This document shows positions 16,358 through 24,445 of a DNA stretch of 64,000 nt, piece after piece. Position 1 is the stretch's first letter. Every line of letters starts with the position of its first letter. Both the position numbers and the translations under genes were made by a program. Under the pieces are notes generated by a model that was not told the origin of the DNA, did not search any database, and saw only the letters and a list, made by a program, of their open reading frames with translations. The stretch covers positions 10,664,001 to 10,728,000 of the forward strand of contig NZ_CP192063.1 in the NCBI RefSeq assembly GCF_050942425.1, given 5' to 3'. The stretch is from Actinoallomurus sp050942425. Its GTDB lineage: Bacteria > Actinomycetota > Actinomycetes > Streptosporangiales > Streptosporangiaceae.

Positions 16358-17539
16358 GTGAAGATCGACATGAGGAATCGGCGGCTGGTCGCCGGGCTGG
16401 CCCTCGCCGCCGCGACAGTCGCCGCGATGACGGCTTGCTCCGGTGGTGGCCAGAAGGCGGAATCGGTCGCGGCGGACGCAACGATCAAGATCACCCCTGG
16501 GGACGGTGCACAGACGGCCCGGCCTGACAACGGTGTCGCGGTCTCCGTCTCCAACGGGCATCTGGAACAGGTGGACGTGCGGCAGGATGGCGTCACGGCG
16601 CCAGGCGCGTTCAGCACCGGCAACACATCATGGAAGACCACCTGGACGCTCAAGCCGGGAGTTTGGTACCAGGTGAAGGTCACGGCCAAGAACTCCAAGG
16701 GCCACGAGACCGCGGTCATGAGCCGGTTCCACACCGCCCCGGCGGGCCACAAGATCGCCATCTCCGACGTCACCCCGCAGCCCGGGGAGAAGGTCGGCGT
16801 CGGAATGCCGATCATTGTGACGTTCGACGGCCCGGTCGCCAACAAGGACCAGGTGAAGCAGTCGCTTGAGGTGAAGTCGGACAAGGCGGACGAGGGTGCC
16901 TGGCACTGGATGTCGGACCGGCAGGTCGTCTACCGCACTCACCACTACTGGCAGCCACATCAGAAGGTCGTCTTCACCGCACACCTGGCCGGCGTACGTG
17001 CCGCCAAGGGCGTGTACGGCACGACCGATGTGACCAAGCGCTTTTCCATCGGGGCGTCGAACATCACCGTGGCGGACGGTAAGACGCACCACATGAAGGT
17101 GAACCATGACGGCGTCGTGAAGACCTTCCCGATCAGCATGGGCAAGGCCACCACAGCGGAGTACACCACCACCAGCGGCATCCACCTGACCAAGGAGAAG
17201 GAGGACCCGGTGACGATGGTGTCGCCGGGACACCAGCCCGGCGACCCGGAGTACTACAAGGAAGTCATCCACCTGGCGGTCCGAATCTCCGACGGCGGCG
17301 AGTACATCCACCAGGCCGGCGAGGAGTACGACGCCCTCGGCGTCCGCAACGCCAGCCACGGCTGCGTCCGCACCTCACCGACCGGCGCGCGATACTTCTT
17401 CGGCATCGCGCAGCGCGGCGACGTCGTCGATGTCACCGGCACGGACAAAAAGTTCGTCGACGAGCCGTACGACAGCGACTGGAAGTTCTGGAACTACTCC
17501 TGGGACGCCTGGGTGAAGGACGGCGACCTCCAGCGCTGA
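16358..17539 (+). CDS. L,D-transpeptidase lipoprotein (Ig-Ig-YkuD), paralogue 2
   Basis: 393 residues, same architecture as the gene at 10322: lipoprotein signal ending at C27 (MTAC), two Ig-like domains (about 40-130 and 131-235), YkuD domain with SHGCVR (H334, C336) and the C-terminal WDAWVKDGDLQR. The GTG at 16358 and the ATG at 16370 are both possible starts; either gives a complete signal peptide. It is monocistronic, with a terminator after it, and lies on the far side of the cytochrome c operon from paralogue 1. Confidence 0.9.
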   Translation: MKIDMRNRRLVAGLALAAATVAAMTACSGGGQKAESVAADATIKITPGDGAQTARPDNGVAVSVSNGHLEQVDVRQDGVTAPGAFSTGNTSWKTTWTLKPGVWYQVKVTAKNSKGHETAVMSRFHTAPAGHKIAISDVTPQPGEKVGVGMPIIVTFDGPVANKDQVKQSLEVKSDKADEGAWHWMSDRQVVYRTHHYWQPHQKVVFTAHLAGVRAAKGVYGTTDVTKRFSIGASNITVADGKTHHMKVNHDGVVKTFPISMGKATTAEYTTTSGIHLTKEKEDPVTMVSPGHQPGDPEYYKEVIHLAVRISDGGEYIHQAGEEYDALGVRNASHGCVRTSPTGARYFFGIAQRGDVVDVTGTDKKFVDEPYDSDWKFWNYSWDAWVKDGDLQR

Positions 17540-17552
17540 TCGGCCAGAGGGT

Positions 17553-17573
17553 GGCACCGTACGGGGCGGTGCC
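17553..17573. terminator. Hairpin between convergent genes
   Basis: Perfect 7-bp stem GGCACCG / CGGTGCC with a 7-nt loop, directly after the second L,D-transpeptidase gene and before the 3' end of the kinase gene. Confidence 0.6.
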
Positions 17574-17585
17574 CGCGGCCCGTGG

Positions 17586-19298
17586 TCAGCACATCGTGAA
17601 CGAGACGCTCTTCATGACGTTGGGGTCGTCCATGTAGACCTTGACGACGTGGTTTCCGGAGCCCCAGAAGGTCGCGGGGCCGGCCTTTGAATATCTGTCG
17701 CTGTTGGCGTCGGTGAGGCTGCCGTCGACGACGACCTGGTGCTTGGCGTTGGGATAGTTGATCTGATACTCGTAGCCACCCTTGGTGTAGCAGCTCCCGT
17801 GCTTGGTGCCGATCACCGTGAGCACGAGCCCGGGACGGCCGCCACCGCCACCGCCGCTTGTGCTCGACCTGGTCGTGGTCGGCTGCGCCGACCGGGTCTT
17901 CGCGTGGGTCTTGCCGGCACTCGGCTTGGGCGAGGGGCCGCCGGGCGTGTTCGTCGAGCTCGGTGATGAGGGGTCGACCGACGGCTTCCCGCTGACACCG
18001 TTCGTCGGGCCGCCCGATGCGGTCGGGTTCCGCGTTTCCTCGCCGATTCCGCGCGCGGCCTCTCCCTTTCCACCGCCGGAGCCCTTCCCGGGATCCTCCG
18101 CCTCCGACATGCCCGGCCAGAGGATCGCCCCCGCAGCGACGACGGCCGCCAGCACGGCCGCCGCTCCCGCCCCGGTCAGCACGATGAGACGGCGCCGCGC
18201 GGGATCGGACCGCCGCCCGTTCGGGGCGCTCCCCGGCATCGGAGGGCCGGTCGGCGGCTGGAAGCCAGGGGGCGGTGGGGCGGCCGGTGTCTGGAGGCCA
18301 GGAGGCGGTGGGGCGGCGGGCGTCTGGTGCGGTCCAGGCGGCGGCTGGGGCGATGCCGGGAGAGCCTGCGGAACGGTGACCGGCGGCTGAGGCGGGGCGT
18401 GAGGTGGCTGCGGTCCAGGCGGCGGTGGGGCGGCGGGCGTCTGCTGCGGTCCAGGCGGCGGCGGGGTGGCGCCCGCCGGCTGTAGTCCGGTCGCCGCCGA
18501 ACGGGCGCTGACCAGGCGCAACATGACATCCTGCATGGTCGGCCTGCGAGAGGGGTCCTTGGCCAGGCAGGCCACCACCAGAGAGCGCAGCGGCTCCGGG
18601 AGATCACCGAGGTCGGGTTCGCTCTGGAGGACCCGATTCATGATCGCCGGGAATGAGTCCGCGCCGAACGGCGGCCGCCCGGTGGCCGCGAAGGCCATCA
18701 CCGATCCCCAGGCGAACACGTCGGCGGGCGCGCCGACGGACTGCCCCTCGAACTGCTCGGGAGCCATGTACGCCGGCGTGCCCATGATGGTGCTGGTGAG
18801 CGTGAGGGGGGCCTCGGTATCGCGGGCTATCCCGAAGTCGATGACCCGCGGCCCATCCGGGCCGAGCAGCACATTGGACGGCTTGAGATCACGATGCACG
18901 ATTCCCGCGTCGTGGATGGCCGTGAGCGCCGTGGCGGTGGCGACGGCGAGCCGCTGGAGGGCCGCCGTACTCTCCCGCGGTCCCGACTGCTGCAGCGAGG
19001 GACCGTCGACGTACTCGGTGACCACGTACGGCCGCGATCCCTCCATGGAGGCGTCGAGGACCTGCGCGATGCAGAACGGATCGACCCGGCGGGCGGCGGC
19101 GATCTCCTTCATGAAGCGTTCACGGACGCGGGGGTCGGCGGCGAGCTCCTCGCGCAGCAGCTTCACCGCGACGTTCGTCCCGTCGGGCCCGGACGCGAGA
19201 TAGACGACTCCTTGGCCGCCCATTCCGAGCCGCCCGATCAGCCGGTAAGGCCCCACGGCGGACGGATCCTCAGAGCGCAGCGGCTCGGTTTCCGGCAT
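17586..19298 (-). CDS. Membrane-anchored Ser/Thr protein kinase with extracytoplasmic domain
   Basis: 570 residues. A complete kinase domain spans about 17-270: glycine loop GRLGMGGQGVVY, K46 in VAVK, HRDLKPSN (D137), DFG (D154-G156) and activation loop GTPAYMAPEQ. A proline-rich, imperfectly repeated linker (PPPPGPQQTPAA-like units) covers about 278-385; one transmembrane helix follows (about 388-410), then a Ser/Thr/Gly-rich stalk and a C-terminal external domain of about 80 residues with two cysteines (SCYTKG and the terminal FTMC) that could form a disulfide. Kinase activity is near certain; ligand unknown. There are no PASTA repeats. Confidence 0.9.
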   Translation of the reverse strand: MPETEPLRSEDPSAVGPYRLIGRLGMGGQGVVYLASGPDGTNVAVKLLREELAADPRVRERFMKEIAAARRVDPFCIAQVLDASMEGSRPYVVTEYVDGPSLQQSGPRESTAALQRLAVATATALTAIHDAGIVHRDLKPSNVLLGPDGPRVIDFGIARDTEAPLTLTSTIMGTPAYMAPEQFEGQSVGAPADVFAWGSVMAFAATGRPPFGADSFPAIMNRVLQSEPDLGDLPEPLRSLVVACLAKDPSRRPTMQDVMLRLVSARSAATGLQPAGATPPPPGPQQTPAAPPPPGPQPPHAPPQPPVTVPQALPASPQPPPGPHQTPAAPPPPGLQTPAAPPPPGFQPPTGPPMPGSAPNGRRSDPARRRLIVLTGAGAAAVLAAVVAAGAILWPGMSEAEDPGKGSGGGKGEAARGIGEETRNPTASGGPTNGVSGKPSVDPSSPSSTNTPGGPSPKPSAGKTHAKTRSAQPTTTRSSTSGGGGGGRPGLVLTVIGTKHGSCYTKGGYEYQINYPNAKHQVVVDGSLTDANSDRYSKAGPATFWGSGNHVVKVYMDDPNVMKSVSFTMC

Positions 19299-19512
19299 GG
19301 AGAGCTACTCCAGATGATCAACACAGGGAGTCTGCACCTTAACGCACGGTTGTGTCTTCCGTTAGAGCAACAACCGATCACACACGTCGCGCCGGCGCCG
19401 CGACGGCCCATCCGCCACGTGAAGGCCGAGAACGGCGCTTTCCCGTATTCACCGGACACGCTTCCGGGAAGCCGTCGTATCGGACGCATCACGGTCGGTA
19501 GGATCTCTGGCC

Positions 19513-20121
19513 GTGTCCTCCTGGCGAGCCGCAGGCGAAATCGCACCCACGTATCCCCATCCCATGCAGACGCTGACCCTCATGCTCATGGACGGCTCCG
19601 TACCCCGCCGGGCCCGAGGGGACATGGACGCCTGCCTCGCGGCCGTTCTCGAAGGCGCCGAGAACAACCTCCGTCCAGAGCCGGGCGGCCGGATGCTCTA
19701 CCCGTTCGGGCTGGTCATGGACGCCGACGGGGTCCTCCGGACGGCCGCGCAGTACGAGGTCGACTACGCGTACGACGAGACCGCCACCGCCGCCACGCTG
19801 CATCACCTCGCCGACGACTACCGCACGCGAGCGGCCGAACTGCGCTGCGCCACGCTCGCCTACTACGTGCGGATGAAGGAGCCGTCGCCGGGCGACACGA
19901 CCCCCGGCAACGTGCAGATCCGCAGGTCCACCGACTGGCGGAACGGCGTCTCGGAGCCCCCGCCGGGCACCGTCGACGCCGTCGCCATGGAGGTCGAACA
20001 CCAGGCGGGCTGCGCACTCGCGGTGTTCATGCCCTACGCCTGGCAGGGACCGCGACAGGAGTTCGTCGTCGGCGACCTCATGGCCATCCCCGCCAAACGC
20101 CGCATCTGGCCGGACTCCTGA
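19513..20121 (+). CDS. Uncharacterised protein
   Basis: 202 residues, not recognised. A mixed alpha/beta, soluble protein without signal peptide, membrane segment or familiar motif; MLYPFGLVMDADG and a stretch of acidic residues are its more distinctive parts. The GTG at 19513 has no SD, but TAGGAT ends 8 nt upstream, which would suit a leaderless start; an internal ATG at codon 18 is an alternative. Divergent from the kinase gene across a 214-bp gap in which I see no other structure. Confidence 0.6.
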   Translation: MSSWRAAGEIAPTYPHPMQTLTLMLMDGSVPRRARGDMDACLAAVLEGAENNLRPEPGGRMLYPFGLVMDADGVLRTAAQYEVDYAYDETATAATLHHLADDYRTRAAELRCATLAYYVRMKEPSPGDTTPGNVQIRRSTDWRNGVSEPPPGTVDAVAMEVEHQAGCALAVFMPYAWQGPRQEFVVGDLMAIPAKRRIWPDS

Positions 20122-20341
20122 TGGGGTCGGCCGGGTCGGCTGCCGACCGACTCGGTGACCCAACAGCCGCCGGCGGGTGAGCACCTTCGACACCCTACAG
20201 AGTTGGCTCTGACCTGCATTGACGTAACAGAATCCGCGGTCGAGTGTGGCCTGATTGATCATGATCTAAGCCGCTCGACTGTCGGGACCGCCGCGTACCG
20301 TCTGCCCTGGCTCGATCAGGCATCAAGCGACAGGAGAGACG

Positions 20342-20719
20342 ATGGACAGTGACGTCCGATTCGACAAAGTGGAGCCCGTGATTCCGGTACGGGATCTGGC
20401 CGCCGCCCTGGACCGCTACAGCCGCCTGGGGTTCTCGGTGGACCGAGCCGACGAGGATCCCGGCTACGGATTCGCCAATCGGGGAGCCGTCTCCCTCCAT
20501 CTCACCGAATGGAGCGAGCACGATCCCACACGCACCGCCGCGGTCGTCTACCTGTACGTCTCAGACGCCGACGCCGTGTACGCCGAATGGGCCGCAGCCG
20601 GCGTCCCAGGTCGCTTCGGTGAGCCGTTCGACGCGTCGTACGGGCTCCGAGAGTTCACCTACATCGATCCCGAGGGAACACTGCACCGCGTCGGCTCACG
20701 GCTCCCCGACCAAGCCTGA
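20342..20719 (+). CDS. VOC-superfamily (glyoxalase/bleomycin resistance-like) protein
   Basis: 125 residues with two beta-alpha-beta-beta-beta modules: PVIPVRDLAAALDRYSRLGF at the start and DPEGTLHRVG at the end. The pattern resembles bleomycin-binding proteins that sequester drug, but other VOC proteins are metal-dependent enzymes, and the substrate cannot be told. ATG at 20342 with AGGAG 6 nt upstream. The 220-bp gap before it contains the palindrome GATCATGATC at 20257-20266 and nothing else evident. Confidence 0.75.
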   Translation: MDSDVRFDKVEPVIPVRDLAAALDRYSRLGFSVDRADEDPGYGFANRGAVSLHLTEWSEHDPTRTAAVVYLYVSDADAVYAEWAAAGVPGRFGEPFDASYGLREFTYIDPEGTLHRVGSRLPDQA

Positions 20720-20740
20720 TCAGACGACGACACGCACCAC

Positions 20741-20771
20741 CTCGACAACGGCGACCTCAACGCACTGGCCG
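20741..20771. repeat. 31-bp direct repeat, left copy (flanks HIT gene)
   Basis: This copy matches the segment at 21268-21298 in 30 of 31 bases (CTCGACAACGGCGACCTCAA and following bases). It ends 2 bp before the stop codon of the HIT-like gene, which lies between the two copies. Both are in the same orientation. Confidence 0.75.
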
Positions 20772-20773
20772 TC

Positions 20774-21250
20774 TCACTCGATGCGGTCCCGGTCGACGAG
20801 GGCATCTCGGAGGCGCACGCAGACGGCCTCGACCTCCGACTCGTCCGGAAGTTCGCCGGCGCGGAACATCGCGGTCTGCAACTCCGGCCCGCCTGCGTTG
20901 AAGCGCGTCATGTCGGCCTTGGTGATCGGCTGGACGACGAAGTGGATGTGGCCGGGTATCCCACCCGCGTGTGACCACAGGCAGACGTAGACCTGCTCCG
21001 GCCGGACCACCTCGGTGACAGCCGCCGCCGTCCGCTGCAACAGCGGGCCGAGCGCAGCGCTCTCGGCCTCGTTCAGGTCGGCCACATGCACGACGTGGCG
21101 GAGCGGTACGACCACGAGGGTGCCGACGCCGAGCGGCCCGACGCAGTGCTCCACGACCCAGCCCGAACTCTCGTGAAGACGCCCGCCCGGCAACGGCCGC
21201 ACCCCAGAGATCAGGTCACACGAGAGACATGAATCCGTTGAGGTGGTCAC
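20774..21250 (-). CDS. HIT-like protein with degenerate histidine triad
   Basis: 158 residues of HIT fold: an N-terminal CLSC pair (C8, C11), VVVPLRHV, and the triad region GHIHFVVQP. H101 and H103 are present but the third triad position (105) is valine, so the usual nucleotide hydrolase or transferase chemistry may be lost or changed. The GTG at 21250 is the only start that gives the N-terminal CxxC. The gene is bracketed by 31-bp direct repeats and may be a mobile or recombined cassette. Confidence 0.7.
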   Translation of the reverse strand: MTTSTDSCLSCDLISGVRPLPGGRLHESSGWVVEHCVGPLGVGTLVVVPLRHVVHVADLNEAESAALGPLLQRTAAAVTEVVRPEQVYVCLWSHAGGIPGHIHFVVQPITKADMTRFNAGGPELQTAMFRAGELPDESEVEAVCVRLRDALVDRDRIE

Positions 21251-21267
21251 GCGGTGACGCGAGCTCC

Positions 21268-21298
21268 CTCGACGACGGCGACCTCAACGCACTGGCCG
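21268..21298. repeat. 31-bp direct repeat, right copy (flanks HIT gene)
   Basis: Second copy of the repeat at 20741-20771, with one mismatch. It begins 18 bp upstream of the HIT-like gene start. In one frame it reads LDDGDLNALAALL and runs to a TGA 12 codons later, as if it were the tail of a lost gene. Confidence 0.75.
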
Positions 21299-21356
21299 CC
21301 CTGCTGATCGGAACAGGTGCTCGTACGCCACTGGACGGATGAAAGATCTGTCATGC

Positions 21357-22166
21357 TCACACACTCTCCATGATGGTGCGGATGAGCTTCTCCGAGTCTG
21401 TAGCTGGAAGCGCTGCAGCACGAATCAGATCAAACTGTACTTTAAGCGCGTTGACGAGCCGAGGCTGGTCGATAAGGTCGCCGTGGCCGATCGGGGTCTC
21501 GGCATAGGCGACATCCCTTCTTCCGTCACAGCTCAGAAGCGTGAATGACCCATTCAGATAAATCGGCGCCTCCTCCGGGAGGATCTGAATGGTGACGTTC
21601 GGCTCTTGCATAACGTCGAGGAGGCGTTGGAGTTGGGCGCGCATCACCTCAGGACCGCCGATCTTGCGGCGGATGGCGTACTCGGCCAGCAGGAGTACGA
21701 GCCAAGGAGGTTCATCGCGGCGGAGGATCTGCTGGCGTTCCATACGGGTGGCGACGAGTTGCTCGATCTTGTCGGAGTGGTTGCCGGCGGTGAGCATGGC
21801 ACGGGCGTAGTCCTCGTTCTGGAGCAGACCGGTGATCACCGTCGGCTCGAAGATGTGCATCGATGATGCGGTGCTCTCCGCTTCCAGGAACGGACGGAAC
21901 CAACCGAGGGCGAGTTCTCGGGCGGCGTGGGGTTGGAGTTCGGCGAAGTACCCGTCGAGAGCGAAAAGCCGGTCGAAGTTCTCGGACATCGCCGTCGTTG
22001 CGGAGCGCTTCGCGGTTTCGATCTTTGAGATGAGGTCGCCGGTGCAGCCGACGCGGTCGGCCAGAGAGTCCTGCGTCCAGCCGTTGGCGTCGCGATACTT
22101 CCGCAGCTTGTACGCGTAGAGCGCCGCCACCGAAGCGGTCGGGTCCACCTCGCGCCGATATCCCAT
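21357..22166 (-). CDS. XRE-family regulator with DUF5753 domain
   Basis: 269 residues: helix-turn-helix at about 18-65 (LRKYRDANGWTQDSLADRVGCTGDLISKIE) here shown in overlapping pieces, then the actinobacterial DUF5753 domain at about 90-265 (IFEPTVITGLLQNEDYARAM; AEYAIRRKIG; PNVTIQILP). Such proteins are usually partnered with DUF397 proteins and RsbW-like ATPases (the Scr1-Scr3/WhiJ type arrangement). Here the ATPase is divergent and no DUF397 gene is adjacent. ATG at 22166 with GGAGG 5 nt upstream. Confidence 0.85.
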   Translation of the reverse strand: MGYRREVDPTASVAALYAYKLRKYRDANGWTQDSLADRVGCTGDLISKIETAKRSATTAMSENFDRLFALDGYFAELQPHAARELALGWFRPFLEAESTASSMHIFEPTVITGLLQNEDYARAMLTAGNHSDKIEQLVATRMERQQILRRDEPPWLVLLLAEYAIRRKIGGPEVMRAQLQRLLDVMQEPNVTIQILPEEAPIYLNGSFTLLSCDGRRDVAYAETPIGHGDLIDQPRLVNALKVQFDLIRAAALPATDSEKLIRTIMESV

Positions 22167-22224
22167 GTCGCCCTCCGGGCCGAAGCTGTCGGGGATTGTC
22201 GAGTCCCTTCCATTGCCGAGAGTA

Positions 22225-22234
22225 GTCATATGAC
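22225..22234. promoter_or_regulatory. Perfect palindrome in divergent promoter
   Basis: GTCATATGAC lies in the 100-bp region between the DUF5753 regulator and the ATPase gene, 59 bp from the regulator's start and 33 bp from the ATPase start. Candidate operator for the adjacent XRE protein (inference from position and symmetry). Confidence 0.45.
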
Positions 22235-22266
22235 AACAGAGTGAGACGCGATTCGAAAATCCCGCG

Positions 22267-22662
22267 ATGGACACGATGGGCAGGGCGATGATCGCCGACT
22301 CGTACTCCCTCAAGCTGGGACCGCATCCGGGCTCCGCGAAGGTGGCCAGGCTGGCGGTCGAGCGGCGGCTGCAGGACTGGGCGCTGCCGGAACTACTGGG
22401 CGACGTGCATCTCGTCACGACGGAGCTCGTGTCCAACGCCGCCCGGCTCGGCGCCGTCTTCGAGCTCACGATCAGCCGGCCGGGCGAGCGGACCGTACTG
22501 GTCGAGGTGCGGGATTACTGCGACGGCGAGCCGGTGCTGCGCGACGCGGACCCGGACGAGGAGGGCGGCCGCGGGCTGTTCATCGTGCAGGCGTTCGCCA
22601 CGGAATGGGGCTGGCGGGCGGAGAGCGACGGCAAGACGATCTGGGCCCGCTGCGGCGGTTGA
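22267..22662 (+). CDS. RsbW-like anti-sigma/ATP-binding protein
   Basis: 131 residues of GHKL ATPase fold (HATPase_c_2): N box VTTELVSNAARLG at about 56-68, then RDYCDGEP and GGRGLFIVQAFATEWGW. These proteins bind and inhibit sigma factors or act as small kinases of antagonists. ATG at 22267 has no RBS; the ATG at codon 8 with GGCAGGGCG upstream may be the true start. Divergent from the DUF5753 regulator and followed by a strong terminator, so transcribed alone. Confidence 0.82.
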   Translation: MDTMGRAMIADSYSLKLGPHPGSAKVARLAVERRLQDWALPELLGDVHLVTTELVSNAARLGAVFELTISRPGERTVLVEVRDYCDGEPVLRDADPDEEGGRGLFIVQAFATEWGWRAESDGKTIWARCGG

Positions 22663-22668
22663 AGAGCC

Positions 22669-22706
22669 CCGGACGATCGGGTCTTCCCCCGAAGCCGATC
22701 GTCCGG
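22669..22706 (+). terminator. 12-bp stem terminator after the ATPase gene
   Basis: Perfect stem CCGGACGATCGG (22669-22680) with CCGATCGTCCGG (22695-22706) around a 14-nt loop, beginning 7 bp after the stop codon. Confidence 0.75.
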
Positions 22707-22841
22707 CGAGGGCCACGGCGAGCGCGGATTGAGGGACCGGTGCCCGCCGTGGCCCACACAATGCCCGGTGACCGGCCGTCCGCTGCGTCGCGAAAAGGAA
22801 CGAGGCTGCGCGCCGACCGCTTTTACCGAGCTTTCGGAGCG

Positions 22842-23759
22842 TCAGGGCAGGTGGGGCATGACCTCGGCGGCGAGGCGCTCCAGCTGCTCGGCGTCGTCGA
22901 AGAGCGGGGTGAAGAGGATCATCTCGGCGCCCGCGTCGGCGACCTGGCGGAGCCCGTGCACGCACTCCTCCGGCGGACCGTACACGGCGACGGGGGTCAA
23001 CTCCTCGCCGCCCGACCGGCCGTACATGCGGTTCAGGGCGTCGGTGACGCGCTTGTGGGCACGGCCGGTGTCTTCGTCGACCGCCACGTAGACGCGTTTG
23101 GCGATGCGGAAGCCGTTCGGGTGAGGGTCCGCCTCCGCGAGGGCCTCGCGCACGACGCGGACCTGCTCGGCGAAGCGCTCGGTCGTCTGGGAGCCCGCGC
23201 CGAAGAAGCCGTCGCCGTACCGGACCGCGCGGCGCAGCGCGTTGGGGTGGCTGCCGCCGAACCACAGCGGCGGGTGCGGCTTCTGGACGGGCTTCGGCTC
23301 CATGCCGGCGCCGTCGACCTGCCAGAACCGCCCATCGAAGGTGATCTTCTCGTCGGTCCAGCAGGCCTTCATCAGCCGGACGCCCTCGGTGAAGCGGGTG
23401 ACGAGGCCGTCCGGGTCGATGCCGAACGCCGCGAAGTCCCGCTGCCCGCCCATGCCGACGCCGGCCTCCAGCCGACCTTGGCTCAGCTGGTCGAGCGTGC
23501 TGAGGCTCTTGGCCAGGTGCAGCGGGTTGTGGAGAGTGCTGACGAACACCGCGCAGCCGAGCCGGAGGCGTTCGGTGCAGGCGGCCGCGTACGTCATCGT
23601 CTCGATCGGGCTGAAGCGGGGCGCCGAGCCGAGGACCTGTTCCTGGGTCCACGCGCTGTCGAAGCCGACCTGCTCCGCTCGCGCCAGAAAGTCCCGGAAC
23701 GCGCCGGGTTCGAAGTCGCCGTCACCGAAGGCCTGTGGAATGGAGATCGCGAAGCGCAC
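22842..23759 (-). CDS. LLM-class (luciferase-like) F420-dependent oxidoreductase
   Basis: 305 residues forming a TIM-barrel of the luciferase-like monooxygenase family. RLRLGCAVFVSTLHNPLHLAKSL and GRLEAGVGMGGQ are the typical cofactor/phosphate-binding stretches, with PLWFGGSHPNALRR later. In actinobacteria most of this subgroup use coenzyme F420. GTG start at 23759. Substrate cannot be predicted; no biosynthetic cluster surrounds it. Confidence 0.82.
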   Translation of the reverse strand: MRFAISIPQAFGDGDFEPGAFRDFLARAEQVGFDSAWTQEQVLGSAPRFSPIETMTYAAACTERLRLGCAVFVSTLHNPLHLAKSLSTLDQLSQGRLEAGVGMGGQRDFAAFGIDPDGLVTRFTEGVRLMKACWTDEKITFDGRFWQVDGAGMEPKPVQKPHPPLWFGGSHPNALRRAVRYGDGFFGAGSQTTERFAEQVRVVREALAEADPHPNGFRIAKRVYVAVDEDTGRAHKRVTDALNRMYGRSGGEELTPVAVYGPPEECVHGLRQVADAGAEMILFTPLFDDAEQLERLAAEVMPHLP

Positions 23760-23847
23760 CCTCCGACACTACTCCGGCGGTCCCGGCCGACCCGGTCGCC
23801 CCCGTACGGTGGCGCGGACCAACGGCCTCCCTCCCCTGGTCACCGGG

Positions 23848-24381
23848 TCAGCTCGGGCTCTCGGCGGGGAAGAGGATCGGGCTGAGGAGGTGGCGGGTGC
23901 GGTCCGGCGAGGGCTCGTTCCGCATCCGGGAGACGATCACGTCACGCAGCTCGCCGATCATCTCGGCGCGCTCCTCCGGGCTGAGCCAGATGGCGTGCTG
24001 CCGGTAGCCGACGAGGTCGGCGGCCGGGTCGGCGTCGTCGCGGTCGAGGTAGGCGTTGAACTCGGCCAGCAGGGTGGCCATGGCCACGGCGAACACGCGG
24101 CGATGGTCCTCCCGTGACGTGGACGCGGCCGTCTCGGCGTCGATGACCGCTCGCTCCCGGCGCAGCCGGTACCGGCGTTCGACGGCGCCCCGAACCCGCT
24201 GCTCGCCGTCGACCTCGAGGAGGCCTCCCTCGGCCAGCAGGCCGACGTGCCGGTAGACGGTGGCCTTCGAGACGTCGGGCAGCAGCTCGCACAGCTGGGC
24301 GGTGGTGAGCGCCCGCCCGCCGGACATCGCGTGCACGACGCGGAGCCGCACCGGGTGGAGAAGCAGGTCCACGGTGTCCAT
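23848..24381 (-). CDS. ArsR-like winged-helix transcriptional regulator
   Basis: 177 residues: an N-terminal winged helix (about 1-75; LLLHPVRLRVVHAM, TTAQLCELLPDVSKATVYRH) and a helical C-terminal ligand/dimer domain of about 100 residues. It is divergent from the alpha/beta hydrolase at 24446 with a 64-bp shared promoter that holds the interrupted repeat CGTTC-N10-GAACG, so repression of that hydrolase is likely (inference). Confidence 0.8.
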   Translation of the reverse strand: MDTVDLLLHPVRLRVVHAMSGGRALTTAQLCELLPDVSKATVYRHVGLLAEGGLLEVDGEQRVRGAVERRYRLRRERAVIDAETAASTSREDHRRVFAVAMATLLAEFNAYLDRDDADPAADLVGYRQHAIWLSPEERAEMIGELRDVIVSRMRNEPSPDRTRHLLSPILFPAESPS

Positions 24382-24445
24382 GGCTCTACGATCTCACATC
24401 TGATACCGTTCGCAAAGTTGAGAACGTTGACCCGAGGAGTGGCGC

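Noticed and set aside
20122..20341. A small gene in the gap before the VOC protein
   Set aside because: Short frames there have no ribosome binding site and no conserved-looking sequence.
20741..21298. Insertion sequence around the HIT gene
   Set aside because: No transposase and no terminal inverted repeats; the repeats are direct and 31 bp long, too long for a target-site duplication.
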